64,000 nucleotides of DNA from Actinokineospora auranticolor. Its GTDB lineage: Bacteria; Actinomycetota; Actinomycetes; Mycobacteriales; Pseudonocardiaceae. Below the pieces are notes generated by a model. That model saw only the letters and a program-made list of their open reading frames with translations, was not told where the DNA came from and ran no database searches. How positions within the stretch are numbered: position 1 is the first letter of the stretch; each line of letters opens with the position of its first letter. The translations under genes and the position numbers were made by a program. Below, in pieces: positions 17,702-27,022 of this stretch. The DNA lies in the NCBI RefSeq assembly GCF_002934265.1, contig NZ_PTIX01000019.1, positions 62,001 to 126,000 on the forward strand. Direction: 5' to 3'.

Positions 17702-18484
17702 ATGGACGAGTTCGAGCTGCGCGGCGCTCTGCGCGGCACCGTGGAGACCGCGACCCCGCCGCCCGCGATGCACGCGGGGGCCGTGTTGGCCGAGGCCAAG
17801 GCGGCCCAGCAGGTGCGCCGGGCGCGGATCGCCGGGGCGGGTAGCGCCGTCGCGGTCGCCCTGATCGCCGTCGGGGCCGTGTTCCTGCCCGGCATGGGCG
17901 GTACCGACCAGGCCCCAGGGCCGATCAACGCCGCCACAGGGGGCACGAGTTCGCCGCGGCCGACCAGCCGCACCTCGTCGCCGAGCCGTCCGGCCGACCC
18001 GGCGGCGGCCCGCTCCTCCGCGCTGCTGGCGGACTTGCTGGACGCGGTGCCCGACGGCTACAACGCCACGAACGTCAACATCATGCTGCCCAACGGCCAC
18101 AACGCCTTCTCCCACGGCAGCGAGCTGCTGGACAGCGGCGCGCGCGACTACTGGGCGACCGCCCCCATCGGCAAATCGGGTCGGTGGGGCGGGGTGGAGG
18201 CGCACGTCGTCGACGGCGCGGCCAGGGACCTGTGCGCGGTGGTCAAGGACGTCATCTCCCACGGCGGGGCCAACTGCGCGGTGGCGGACGTCGGCAGCAA
18301 GGCCGTTGTGCTGGTGAACGACAGAGTGCAGCAGTGGGTGGCCCACCGGCACGACAACGGCGTGGTCGTCGTGATCGGCCAGCGCACCGACCTGGGCAAC
18401 GACCTGCCCCCGCTCGGCCAGCGCCCGCTGACCGTCGACGACATGACGCGGTTCGCCACCAAGTCGGACATCGCCCGGAAATAG
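17702..18484 (+). CDS. Single-pass membrane protein downstream of the sigma factor, possible anti-sigma partner
   Basis: 260 residues; ATG preceded by GGGAAGGA. A short cytoplasmic N-terminus (about 1-42, rich in Ala, ending QQVRRAR), one hydrophobic segment (about 43-62), a Ser/Thr/Pro/Arg-rich linker (about 75-100) and an extracytoplasmic domain of 155 residues without recognised family. This layout is common for proteins encoded with SigE-fam sigma factors. No zinc-binding anti-sigma HxxxCxxC motif is present, so an anti-sigma role rests only on position and topology. Confidence 0.75.
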   Translation: MDEFELRGALRGTVETATPPPAMHAGAVLAEAKAAQQVRRARIAGAGSAVAVALIAVGAVFLPGMGGTDQAPGPINAATGGTSSPRPTSRTSSPSRPADPAAARSSALLADLLDAVPDGYNATNVNIMLPNGHNAFSHGSELLDSGARDYWATAPIGKSGRWGGVEAHVVDGAARDLCAVVKDVISHGGANCAVADVGSKAVVLVNDRVQQWVAHRHDNGVVVVIGQRTDLGNDLPPLGQRPLTVDDMTRFATKSDIARK

Positions 18485-18485
18485 C

Positions 18486-18520
18486 GAAGGGGCCACCGAC
18501 CCGGAGTCGGTGGCCCCTTC
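18486..18520. terminator. Bidirectional terminator between convergent genes
   Basis: Perfect 15-base arms (18486-18500 and 18506-18520) around a 5-base loop lie between the stops at 18484 (+) and 18524 (-), so it can end both transcripts. Confidence 0.85.
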
Positions 18521-18523
18521 CGC

Positions 18524-19339
18524 TCAGTCCTGCTTCCAGGCCGTGTAGTAGCTGTCCTCGTTCACCAGGTACCTGACCGTCGGGTGCGGCACGTGCTGCA
18601 CGACGCGGGTGCGCGACATGCGGTGCACGAACTCCCAGTCCTCCTTGGGCAGCGTCGCCTTCACCCTCGGGATCCGGCTGAACAGCACGTCGTCGGCGCG
18701 CCGCAGGACGATCGAGTTGGAGTCCACATAGGGCGAGTCGTCGACCATCGTCTTGCGGTCGAAGGGTTCCGACAGCACGTCGAGGACCGTGCCGTCCGCG
18801 CGGCGGCGCTCGACGGCCGAGTACACCAGGTCGGCGCCGCGGCCCAGGACAGCCAATGTCTGTTCCAAGTGGTCTTCGCGCCAGGTGTTGTCGTCGTCGA
18901 GGAAGGCCAGGTACCTGGAGCGGGTCAGCCGGATGCCGACGTTGCGCACCAGGCCGAGCACCTTGGAGTTGCGCGACAGGCTCACCACGCTCAGCCGCGG
19001 GTCGTCCGGCAGGGTCGGCAGCCCGCCGCCGCCGTCGTCGACCACGATTACCTGCTGGTCGGTGACGGTCTGGGCGAGCGCCGACTCCACCGCGGCGGGC
19101 AGCAGGCCGGGCCGCTTGAACGTCGGCATGACCGTCGCCACCAGGGTCTCCGGTCGCGGGCCCAGTTCGCGGTCGAGCCGCGCCACCTCGCCGTCCTCGA
19201 ACCTGGTCAGCTCGGGCACGTACCGCCCGAGTTGCAGCTTGGTCTTGGCCTCGTGCATCGGCCACAGCCCGAACGCGTCCCGCAGGGCGCGGCGGACGGC
19301 GGCGGAGGCGCCGTTGCGGTCCTTCAGCGGGGCGGTCAC
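18524..19339 (-). CDS. Glycosyltransferase family 2
   Basis: The GTG at 19339 overlaps the flippase stop (GTGA) and gives 271 residues; the open frame continues far upstream but is antisense or shadow there. Motifs: ATVMPTFKRPGLLPAAVESAL, VIVVDDGGGG, and AFLDDDNTWRED as the DxD site. It is the last gene of the - strand glycan run (GT-C, Wzz-like, polymerase, flippase, this gene), with a terminator just beyond its stop. Probably adds one sugar of the repeat unit in the cytoplasm. Confidence 0.9.
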   Translation of the reverse strand: MTAPLKDRNGASAAVRRALRDAFGLWPMHEAKTKLQLGRYVPELTRFEDGEVARLDRELGPRPETLVATVMPTFKRPGLLPAAVESALAQTVTDQQVIVVDDGGGGLPTLPDDPRLSVVSLSRNSKVLGLVRNVGIRLTRSRYLAFLDDDNTWREDHLEQTLAVLGRGADLVYSAVERRRADGTVLDVLSEPFDRKTMVDDSPYVDSNSIVLRRADDVLFSRIPRVKATLPKEDWEFVHRMSRTRVVQHVPHPTVRYLVNEDSYYTAWKQD

Positions 19340-20901
19340 GCGGCCGCCCCCGATCGACCGGGAAGCATCGAACGCATCGGGTACACCACCGGGAGGTAGA
19401 CAACGACGGCCACCAGACCGCCGACCAACAGTTGCAACCACGAGTTCTCGAACACGGCGCGGACCAGGAAGGACGAGGCGACCACCAGCGCGCCGCCGAG
19501 CACCGGTCTGCCGCAGGCCCGCAGCGCGGGCGCCAACCGGATGCCGCGCCGGACCACGACCGCGCCGAAGACGGGCAGCACGATGAGGGCGGTCACCGCG
19601 GCTTGGGCGATCGCCGCGCCGCGGATGCCGTCGAGCAGGACGCCCGCGAACAGGCCGCCGACGGTCACCACCAACCACAGGCCCTGCAACCAGATCAGCA
19701 CCCGGTTGCCGTCCAGCGCCACCAGCAGGTCGTAGCCGATGAACAGCAGGATGCGGGCCAGACCGAGGATCGCCAGGAACCGCAGCGCCTGCGCGCCGGG
19801 CACCCACTGGTCGCCGTAGACCGCGTGCAGCATCGGCGCGGAGTAGCAGGCCAGCAGCGCGCACACGGGCAGCGCCGCGGCCACCATCAGCCCCACGCCG
19901 CGGGCCACCGCCAGTTCCAGCTGCGGCTTGTTGTCGGCCATGCGGGCGAACCCGGCCAGCGACACCCGCCGCCCGGCCTCGGAGAAGATCTGCAGCGGCA
20001 GGCTCGACTGGTTGAACACCATCAGGTACAGCCCGAGCGCCGCCGCGTCGGTGAACCCGCCGACGATGATCTTGTCGATCTGGGTGACCGACAGCGTCAG
20101 CACGCTGGCCGCGGCCAGCGGCAGGCCGAAGCGGATCAGCTCCCGCGCCGTCGCCCGGTCCCACCCCGGGCGCACCCGCACCGGGCACAGCAGCAGGTAG
20201 CAGGTCATCGACACGATCGACCCGGACAGCTGGCCGACCGAGAAGCTGATCGCGCCCGCGCCGGACGCGCCGAGGGTGATGGTCAGCCCGGTCACCACGA
20301 CGAACGACGCCGCGTCGCAGAAGAACCGGGTGCGCTGCAGGAACTCGCGGTTGAGGATAGTCGCGGGCACGACCGCGATGCCGTCGACGAGCACCGCCGC
20401 GCACAGCACGCGCACGACGGTCACCGCCTCCGGGCTGCCCATCAACTCGCAGTACTTCGGGGTCAACGCCCAGACCGCGGCGTAGAGCAGCGCCGAGTTG
20501 GCGATGGCGATGGTCATCGCGGTGCCCGCGAACTCGCGCACGTCCCGCTCCCAGCGCACCAGCGCCAGGCTGACCCCCAGCTCGTTGAACGCCTGGAGCA
20601 CGGTCAGCGCGGTCACCGCGAGGGCGAACACGCCGTAGTCGGCGGTGGTGAGCAGCCGGGCCATGATGATCCCGGACAGGAAGATGCCCAACCGCAGCAC
20701 GACGGTGTTGAGCATGCTCCACGCCAAGCCGCGGCCGACCTTGCCGCCCACACCCGCCGCGGCGGGCGCGGGTGCCGGGTCGGGCACCTCGGTCAGCCCG
20801 GCGGCCGGGGGCAGCGGGTGCACCCGTTCGGTTGGCGGGTCTAGCGGGCCCTCGGTGGGCGCGCTCGACCGCTGCGGCGCCTGGGGGGCGTCTGCGGACA
20901 C
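19336..20901 (-). CDS. Wzx-type lipid-linked oligosaccharide flippase
   Basis: GTG at 20901 gives 521 residues. A Pro-rich cytoplasmic N-terminal stretch of about 55 residues precedes about 12-14 hydrophobic segments. The first helix region KVGRGLAWSMLNTVVLRLG and LTTADYGVFALAVT are the polysaccharide transport (PST/MOP superfamily) signature. Such proteins move undecaprenyl-linked repeat units across the membrane. It is 32 bases downstream of the polymerase gene and overlaps the GT2 that follows. Confidence 0.9.
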   Translation of the reverse strand: MSADAPQAPQRSSAPTEGPLDPPTERVHPLPPAAGLTEVPDPAPAPAAAGVGGKVGRGLAWSMLNTVVLRLGIFLSGIIMARLLTTADYGVFALAVTALTVLQAFNELGVSLALVRWERDVREFAGTAMTIAIANSALLYAAVWALTPKYCELMGSPEAVTVVRVLCAAVLVDGIAVVPATILNREFLQRTRFFCDAASFVVVTGLTITLGASGAGAISFSVGQLSGSIVSMTCYLLLCPVRVRPGWDRATARELIRFGLPLAAASVLTLSVTQIDKIIVGGFTDAAALGLYLMVFNQSSLPLQIFSEAGRRVSLAGFARMADNKPQLELAVARGVGLMVAAALPVCALLACYSAPMLHAVYGDQWVPGAQALRFLAILGLARILLFIGYDLLVALDGNRVLIWLQGLWLVVTVGGLFAGVLLDGIRGAAIAQAAVTALIVLPVFGAVVVRRGIRLAPALRACGRPVLGGALVVASSFLVRAVFENSWLQLLVGGLVAVVVYLPVVYPMRSMLPGRSGAAA

Positions 20902-20933
20902 GCGGGGACCTCGGTTTCGTGGCCGACGTGGAC

Positions 20934-22460
20934 TTACTGGGCGGTGCTGCTTGACCTGGTGGAACGGCGCGCGTCCGTGGCGGACCCGGCGCGCTCGCCC
21001 GGTTTCCCGGACCCGTCGGAGGCCTTCCCGGACCGCGCCGAGGAGGAGCCCCGGTGTTGTCGTCGTTGTAACCGCCTCGGGCGTTGCGCCGTAGTGGGCA
21101 ACAGTCGCGGAATACCCCCGGGCTGCTCCTGGACCGTCCGCCACAGCGCACCGGCCGCGCCGATGAGCAGGAAGGTGTAGCCGGTGGCCACCGCGAAGCC
21201 GATCAGGTCGAAGGTGGCCGAGGAGATGCCCGGCACCGCGATGCAGGCGGCGAGCGTCACGCCCAGGTCGCGGATCCGCGGGTCCTTGCTGGCCAGCCGC
21301 GCGCGGAAGGCGCAGTACATGCCCGCCAGGTAGATGAAGATCAGCAGGGCCAGCCCGATGGCGCCGTTCTGCACCAGCGTGCCCAGGTACTGGTTGTCCA
21401 GCCAGCCGTACTTCTCCGGCAGGTAGGTGCCCAGGCCCCGGCCGAGCAGCAGGTGCTCGGGGATCTCCTTGCCCGCCCGCTCCACCGCCCGGCGCCTGCT
21501 CTCCGCGCTCGGGTCGACGCTGATGCTGGTGAACAGGCTCAGCAGGGTGCCGACCAGGCCGGGGACCATGACCCGCATGGCCACCACGAAGCCGAGGATG
21601 CCCCACAGCGCCCTGACCCGGCGCTTGGGCGCCATGGCCGGGACGATGAAGATCGCCGCGATGGCCAGGCCGAGGATCGCCGAGCGCGACAGCGACTGCA
21701 TCGAGGCCACGGCCAGGATGGCCAGGCACAGCCACCACCGCTTCTTCTGCCCGCCGAAGTCGACCCCGCGCAGCGCGTAGTGCAGGGCGATCGGCACGGT
21801 CATCGCGCAGACCACGCCGAACTCGATCGGGTGGCCGGAGGTGCCCGCCGGCCTGCGGAAGTTGGAGCGCTCCAGGACGTAGGACATCGTGCCGTTGGGC
21901 CGCAGCCCGGGCAGCACCAGGTACTCGGTGAGGTCCAGGGCGAACTGGAACTGCAGGATGCCGACGAACGCCATGAAGGTGGCGCCGACGACCATGGTCT
22001 TGAGCAGCTTGTCGATGCGGTCCAGGCCGCGCACGCCGTCGATCACCGCGATGCCGACCGCGACCACGGCCATGACCGTGATCAGCGTCCGGTCGGCGGC
22101 GGCGAGCTCGTCGGCGGGCAGGTAGCCGTAGGTGGCGTAGCCGTAGGTGGCCAGCTGCGAGGTGGTGAACAGGAACAGCGCGGTCCGCGCCGCGTTGCGG
22201 CCCTTGGCCACGCCGAGCGTGGTCACCATCTGCGCGCAGAACCACAGCACGCCCATGACCAGGCCGATCGCCACACCCGGGGCCAGGGCCATGGGCAGCC
22301 CCTTGATGACCAGGGCGGCCGGGATGACCGTCATGGCCAGCGCGTAGACGCAGGCGATGGTCGCGCCGTCGGCCTTGGACTTGCCGCCCGCGATGAACTC
22401 GCCGTCCACCCCGGGCTTGGCGCCTGCCCCGGACTTCTTGTCGGCGGTCTTGCCCACCAC
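20934..22460 (-). CDS. Wzy-like O-antigen polymerase/ligase family membrane protein
   Basis: 508 residues. About ten to twelve hydrophobic segments, a large extracytoplasmic loop containing RPNGTMSYVLERSNFRRPAGTSGHP, and the WzyC-type patch SLSRSAILGL plus GRGLGTYLPEKYGWLDNQYL typical of O-antigen ligase/polymerase proteins. It should join repeat units outside the membrane. The last 60 residues are Arg/Ser-rich and low complexity. GTG start, two bases after the Wzz-like stop. Polymerase versus ligase cannot be separated by motif, but company with flippase and Wzz-like gene favours polymerase. Confidence 0.88.
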   Translation of the reverse strand: MVGKTADKKSGAGAKPGVDGEFIAGGKSKADGATIACVYALAMTVIPAALVIKGLPMALAPGVAIGLVMGVLWFCAQMVTTLGVAKGRNAARTALFLFTTSQLATYGYATYGYLPADELAAADRTLITVMAVVAVGIAVIDGVRGLDRIDKLLKTMVVGATFMAFVGILQFQFALDLTEYLVLPGLRPNGTMSYVLERSNFRRPAGTSGHPIEFGVVCAMTVPIALHYALRGVDFGGQKKRWWLCLAILAVASMQSLSRSAILGLAIAAIFIVPAMAPKRRVRALWGILGFVVAMRVMVPGLVGTLLSLFTSISVDPSAESRRRAVERAGKEIPEHLLLGRGLGTYLPEKYGWLDNQYLGTLVQNGAIGLALLIFIYLAGMYCAFRARLASKDPRIRDLGVTLAACIAVPGISSATFDLIGFAVATGYTFLLIGAAGALWRTVQEQPGGIPRLLPTTAQRPRRLQRRQHRGSSSARSGKASDGSGKPGERAGSATDARRSTRSSSTAQ

Positions 22461-22462
22461 GG

Positions 22463-23566
22463 CTAGCTGCGCGGTTCTTGCGGCGCCTGGGCGGGCTTGA
22501 CCCGCACCGTCGGGGGCTCGCGGTACTCGTCGGGGGAGCGGTTGCCCTGCCCCTGCGGCCGGTTGAGCTGGCCGCTCTGCCGGGTGCGGTTGCCCGACGG
22601 CGGGAGCTGGCCGCTCTTGGTGCCGTTCACCGGGGCGCCGTTGGCGGGCGCGGCCGGTGTGCCGGTGGCCTGCTTGCCGTCCGACTTCGCGGCCGCGGGC
22701 TGCTGCTGCCGCAGCTGCTCCACCTGCGCGGGCCGCACGCGCTGGGTGCGCTCGGACGGGCTGTCGCCGCGCAGCGGCTGCGGGGCGCGGGGCGCGGCGG
22801 GCGGCGGGACCGGCCGCTGCGGGTCCTCGGCCCGGCGGGTCTCCTCCCGGGCCAGGTCACCGCGGCGGTCGTCGCGCCGGACGTCGTCCCGGTCGTCCTG
22901 CTCGTCGAACTCGTCGAGGTCGTCCTCGTCGGGGTTCTCCCGCCTGCGCTTGCGCGCCTGCATGGTCTCCACCCCGTAGACCGCGGCGAGGCTGGCGATC
23001 AGGCCGAGCACCAGCGCCACGGCCGCGGCGCGCAGCTTGCCGCCGCGCAGCGGCTCGGGGACGGTCGGCGAGACGACGTCGTCGACGCGGATGTAGGTGC
23101 TCGGCGCGGCGCCGAGGGTCTGCTGGCGCTTGGTCAGCTCGTCCTTGACCTTGTCCAGCACCTGGATCACCAGCTCCCGGGAGCCCGGCTCGGAGGCGCT
23201 GTCGGTCTTGATGGTGATGAACGGGCCGCCGTCGGAGCCGCCGGTCAGCACGAAGGTGTGGTCCGGCTGGTCCGCCCCGAGCGACTTGACCACCTGGGGG
23301 GTGTTGATGCTCTGGATGACCACGGACGCCGTGATCGACAAGCTGCTCTCGAACGCCAGCAGCGGGTTGGTCTGACCGTTGACCTTGTCCGCGGTGGTGG
23401 TGGCACCGCCCGCGGGTGAGGTCAGCACCACGACCGCCGTGGACTCGTAGTGCAGTGGCATGGCGACGTAGACCCCCGCCGCGCTGCCCACCGTGACGGC
23501 GAACACCGGCAGGGCGACGTACCACCGCTTGAGCAGCACGAGCAGGGTTTTGAAGAAATCCATCAT
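22463..23566 (-). CDS. Wzz/chain-length-determinant-like protein with long charged C-terminal tail
   Basis: Start placed at the ATG at 23566 (MMDFFKTL); a TTG 11 codons upstream is less likely. 367 residues. Two membrane segments (about 12-33 and 185-210) bracket an extracytoplasmic domain of about 150 residues with VNGQTNPLLAFESSLSI and SASEPGSRELVIQVLDKVKDEL, the Wzz/capsule chain-length layout. The cytoplasmic tail of about 150 residues is highly charged, then Pro/Gln/Asn-rich, with no Walker motifs, so it is not a fused BY-kinase. Likely sets polymer length with the adjacent polymerase. Confidence 0.82.
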   Translation of the reverse strand: MMDFFKTLLVLLKRWYVALPVFAVTVGSAAGVYVAMPLHYESTAVVVLTSPAGGATTTADKVNGQTNPLLAFESSLSITASVVIQSINTPQVVKSLGADQPDHTFVLTGGSDGGPFITIKTDSASEPGSRELVIQVLDKVKDELTKRQQTLGAAPSTYIRVDDVVSPTVPEPLRGGKLRAAAVALVLGLIASLAAVYGVETMQARKRRRENPDEDDLDEFDEQDDRDDVRRDDRRGDLAREETRRAEDPQRPVPPPAAPRAPQPLRGDSPSERTQRVRPAQVEQLRQQQPAAAKSDGKQATGTPAAPANGAPVNGTKSGQLPPSGNRTRQSGQLNRPQGQGNRSPDEYREPPTVRVKPAQAPQEPRS

Positions 23567-23703
23567 CTGCGCCCCAACACACGACGTGACGCCGAGCAAC
23601 AGGTCCGGCCGCCTACTTGTGGATTCATCGGTTTCGAACGAATGTCGTTACTCCATGTGATCCTACGCGCTGGCACGCTGGGCCGTCCGGAGTAGCGGGG
23701 TCT

Positions 23704-25335
23704 CTATCGATTGAGGTTGGTCCGGTATCGCCACACCCGGTATGACGTCCCGTCCGACACCGGGGTTGAGAGCAGCAGGTCCTTCTCGCACACCACAATG
23801 TTGACCTTTGTGCCGCCGCCCTGCTGCGGTTCCACAAAACGTTCACAACCCGGGTTCGCCGGGTCCGGTTTGCCGGGGTCGTTGTCGCCGCGGGCGTAGA
23901 GGGCGACGCCTCGGCGGGCGAGAAACTCGTGCACCGTGCCGTTCTTGAGCGCGTCGAGGTACTCGGCCGAGTTCACCAGGCCCTCCAGGTGCACGACGGG
24001 TCTGCGCAGGTGGTAGCCCAGGCTGCCCGCCCGGTCACCCATCGCGATCGGCTCCTCGCCCGGCACCAGCGCGTCGATCTGCGCGGCCACCGCCGGACCG
24101 GCCTCGATGAAGGCCGAACGGGCCACGGTCTTGGTCGTCGACCGCACCCCGTTGAACGCGACCGCGGCCACCAGGACGACCACGCCCGCGCCCGCGAGCA
24201 CCGCACGGGCGGGCACCCGGTCGGCCCAGCGGCTCAGCAGGGCGGGCCCGGCGAGGGCGATGGCCAGGGGCGCGGAGGAGAAGTACCAGGGCCACAGCTG
24301 CCAAGAAGAGGTAAACGCGTAGTAACCGACGGTGAGTACGCCACCCGCCAGGACCACTCCACCGAACCGGGCCGCGTGGCCCAGACCACCGGTCGCCCTG
24401 GCCAGCAGCGCGCCCACGACGACGACCAGCGCGACGGTGCCCAGCCAGGTCGACTGGCCGAACAGGACCGGCGAGGTGAGGAACTGTCCGATCGTGTCGG
24501 TGTTGAACCCGCCGCCGCCGAGCGCCTTGGCCTGACCGGAGACCGGCAGCGGGGTGTTGAAGAGGAGTTGGTTCACCACGAGGTAGGCGGCCAGCGCGAG
24601 AACGGGGAACGTCGCCATGGACAGCGTCAGCCGCAGCCACGGCTTGCCCGCGCGCACCCAGGTCGCGATGGCGACCACCGCCAGGACGGCGACCGGGAAG
24701 ACGGTGTCGAGCCGGGCGAGCACGGCGATGGCGATGAGCGCGCCGACCGCGCGGGCCTGGGTGGTGCCGAAGCCCGGTGCGGTGAAGCCGTCGGTCCGCA
24801 GATAAATCGCGGCGAGCCAGAGCAACCCGAACAGCAGGACGCCCGTCTCCATACCCGAGTACCAGAACGAGGGGCCTGCGGCGCCGACGACCAGGAGCGG
24901 TGCGGCACACAGCGTTACCAGGACCGGACGGCCGGTGATCGTGCCGATCCGGTCAATCTGCCGTCCGGACGCGATCGCCAGGACCGATGAGACGAGCGTC
25001 ACAGCAACCAGCGCGGCTTTACCGTTCGTGATCGAAAAGACCGGAACGAGTAGCAGTAGCCACAGAGGGTGATATCCGTTGGTCGGGTCCAAACCGTTGA
25101 AGGTGGACCCGTCGCCCGCGGCGATGTGTCCGGCTACGCCGAAGTAGTAGAAGGCGTCGTCATCGAACAAACCGACGGCCCTGGGGTAGTCCGAGAACAC
25201 CACCATCGCCAGTCTGATGATCGCGATGACGGCGGCTACCAGCGTCGCCGTCAGCCAGACCCGCGGTCTGCCCGCCGCGCCCGCGACGGCGGCAGGCCGT
25301 CCGGGGGCGGGTGTCGGTCGTGCGCTCGTGCGCAT
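23704..25335 (-). CDS. GT-C family membrane glycosyltransferase
   Basis: ATG at 25335 has GGGAGCAGGG upstream; the open frame beyond it has no start support. 543 residues with about ten to eleven hydrophobic segments. The first extracytoplasmic loop contains LFDDDAFYYFGVAGHIA and LDPTNGYHPLWLLLL, an acidic loop-1 motif plus TNGYHPLW typical of ArnT/PMT-like GT-C enzymes that use polyprenyl-phosphate sugars outside the membrane. A soluble C-terminal domain of about 130 residues follows the last helices. First gene of the - strand glycan run; divergent from the lipoprotein at 25594. Confidence 0.85.
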   Translation of the reverse strand: MRTSARPTPAPGRPAAVAGAAGRPRVWLTATLVAAVIAIIRLAMVVFSDYPRAVGLFDDDAFYYFGVAGHIAAGDGSTFNGLDPTNGYHPLWLLLLVPVFSITNGKAALVAVTLVSSVLAIASGRQIDRIGTITGRPVLVTLCAAPLLVVGAAGPSFWYSGMETGVLLFGLLWLAAIYLRTDGFTAPGFGTTQARAVGALIAIAVLARLDTVFPVAVLAVVAIATWVRAGKPWLRLTLSMATFPVLALAAYLVVNQLLFNTPLPVSGQAKALGGGGFNTDTIGQFLTSPVLFGQSTWLGTVALVVVVGALLARATGGLGHAARFGGVVLAGGVLTVGYYAFTSSWQLWPWYFSSAPLAIALAGPALLSRWADRVPARAVLAGAGVVVLVAAVAFNGVRSTTKTVARSAFIEAGPAVAAQIDALVPGEEPIAMGDRAGSLGYHLRRPVVHLEGLVNSAEYLDALKNGTVHEFLARRGVALYARGDNDPGKPDPANPGCERFVEPQQGGGTKVNIVVCEKDLLLSTPVSDGTSYRVWRYRTNLNR

Positions 25336-25474
25336 CCCTGCTCCCGGCTGCCGTAGAGAAGTGCTCGCGACAGGGATCGCGCTGCGGGCGGAATCGTTAC
25401 GCAGAGTCGCTTCGCTCCAACGGGTGACGGATCCCACTCTTGGTAATCGGAAACTCCGTCGCGTCGTGACTCCA

Positions 25475-25504
25475 TTGTGATCTGGCGGCGGTTGTGCATA
25501 GGCT
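25475..25504 (+). promoter_or_regulatory. Candidate sigma-70 type promoter for the beta-helix lipoprotein
   Basis: TTGTGA and TAGGCT (fits actinobacterial TAnnnT) separated by 18 bases, in the 258-base divergent gap; about 85 bases before the ATG at 25594. Confidence 0.4.
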
Positions 25505-25593
25505 GCCCCCGGTTCGCGGGCAACCCCGATGTGCCGCGGCCGAAAACCCTTGTCCTGCAACGGGGGCGACTTACTGCCAACCGGAAGGATCTC

Positions 25594-26763
25594 ATGTCCG
25601 CTCGACCTCAAACGTCTGCGGAGTTAGGCCAGAGCCGCCGGTCCAGACGGGTGCACACCGTGCTCGCGACCGGAGTGGCCGTCGGAGCCCTGGTGCTCGT
25701 GGCGGGCTGCAAGCCCGTAGCGGGCAAACCTGCGCCGAACCCTCCCATCGTGACCACGACCACCACCGTCCCGCCCGCGCCGACCGAGGCGCCACCCTCG
25801 ACCGAGACCCCCACCTCAGCTCCGCCCACATCGGCGTCGAGCACGCAGCAGTCGGCCTCGTCGACCATCAAGCCCACCGCCACCAAGCCCACGGCGCAGC
25901 AGCCACCGGCGCCCGGCGGTCCCCCCGCGAACGGTTCCGCCCCACAGCCCGGCCAGGTCGGCTTCCGCGGCGACCGGGCCGCGCTGAAGGTCGTCGACGG
26001 CCCCGGCTCCGCGCCCCCCGGCACCACGTGGAACTCGGGTGCCCTCCGCTTCGGCGGCGGCAACGTCACCCTCGACGGCGTCTACGTCAAGGGCGGCATC
26101 GAGTACAACGGCAAGGGCACGCTCACGATCCGCAACTCGGTGATCGAGGGCAACCACAACAGCTGGGCGCCGCTGCTCGGCAACAGCGGGCACATCGACG
26201 TTCGCGACACCACGATCACCTACAAGGACGACCAGTGGCCCGGCAAGGAATGGGGCAACGGCGCCATCCACGGCGACGCCACGGTGACCGTCATCCGGTG
26301 TGACATCTCGGGTACCCCGGACGGGATCCAGAACGGACCCGGCAACAGCACGATCGAGCAGAACTACATCCACGACATGCTCCGTGCGGGTACGTACCCG
26401 AACAACACCCACAACGACGGCATCCAGTCCTACGGCGGCCCGAACACGGTCATCCGGTACAACCGGATCGACATCAGCGCCGACGGCAAGGCCTACGACG
26501 GCACGCACCAGAACGCCGCGGTCTTCATCATGACCAGCGACGGCTCGCCGACCAGCGGCCTGCAGATCGTCGGCAACTACCTCGCGGGTGGCGGCTACAT
26601 CGTCCGCATCGGCGCCTCCGCCAGGGGAGCGATCATGACGGACAACAAGTTCGGCACCACCGCGGGCGGTTTCGGCGAGTTCACCGTGGACGACGGGGCG
26701 ACCTTCACCTCGTGGAACAACAACGTGAGCTCCGCCAACAAGCAGCTGAACCAACCGAAGTAG
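25594..26763 (+). CDS. Secreted lipoprotein with right-handed beta-helix domain
   Basis: ATG at 25594 preceded by GGAAGGA; 389 residues. A basic N-terminus and hydrophobic segment end in VLVAGC, a lipobox with Cys at about residue 38. A Thr/Pro/Ser-rich linker (about 45-115) leads to a parallel beta-helix of repeating short strands (LTIRNSVIEGNHN, IDVRDTTITY, VIRCDISG, TVIRYNRIDI), as in pectate-lyase-like polysaccharide lyases and epimerases. It probably sits on the outer face of the membrane and binds or trims a polysaccharide. No catalytic residues can be assigned with confidence. Confidence 0.82.
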   Translation: MSARPQTSAELGQSRRSRRVHTVLATGVAVGALVLVAGCKPVAGKPAPNPPIVTTTTTVPPAPTEAPPSTETPTSAPPTSASSTQQSASSTIKPTATKPTAQQPPAPGGPPANGSAPQPGQVGFRGDRAALKVVDGPGSAPPGTTWNSGALRFGGGNVTLDGVYVKGGIEYNGKGTLTIRNSVIEGNHNSWAPLLGNSGHIDVRDTTITYKDDQWPGKEWGNGAIHGDATVTVIRCDISGTPDGIQNGPGNSTIEQNYIHDMLRAGTYPNNTHNDGIQSYGGPNTVIRYNRIDISADGKAYDGTHQNAAVFIMTSDGSPTSGLQIVGNYLAGGGYIVRIGASARGAIMTDNKFGTTAGGFGEFTVDDGATFTSWNNNVSSANKQLNQPK

Positions 26764-26801
26764 GCAGTAGGGCGCACAGGGCAACCCTGTAACCCCCCAC
26801 C

Positions 26802-26843
26802 CGAACGGCCGCCGTCATTTCCCCCGGTGACGGCGGCCGTTCG
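26802..26843 (+). terminator. Hairpin terminator after the beta-helix lipoprotein
   Basis: Perfect 16-base arms (26802-26817, 26828-26843) with a 10-base loop, 38 bases after the stop. Confidence 0.85.
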
Positions 26844-26930
26844 CGCGTCCGGCGAAAACCCGTTGGTGGGCCGATGCTGAGCACTGCTACCTTGTCGTGA
26901 GCCGTGCAGGAGACCGAGGAGGTGGTACCC

Positions 26931-26981
26931 GTGAACACATCGACATGGGTGCTCCCCTCAGGGGTCACGGCCGGGCGATAG
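26931..26981 (+). CDS. Possible 16-residue leader peptide upstream of the hydrolase
   Basis: GTG with GAGGAGGTGG directly upstream opens a 16-codon frame (begins VNTSTW, ends TAGR) closed by TAG at 26979-26981. A promoter-like pair TTGGTG (26863) / TACCTT (26888) precedes it. It could be a leader controlling the hydrolase at 27023, 41 bases on, or chance. Nothing identifies a function. Confidence 0.25.
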   Translation: MNTSTWVLPSGVTAGR

Positions 26982-27022
26982 GTCGTCCGGGAGCGCCGCG
27001 AGCACTCCCGAAGGGCACGACC

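Noticed and set aside
26917-26935. GGTGGTACCC resembling a T-box specifier/antiterminator end
   Set aside because: The downstream gene is a hydrolase, no stem I or tRNA-acceptor bulge could be drawn, and the match is only a few bases.
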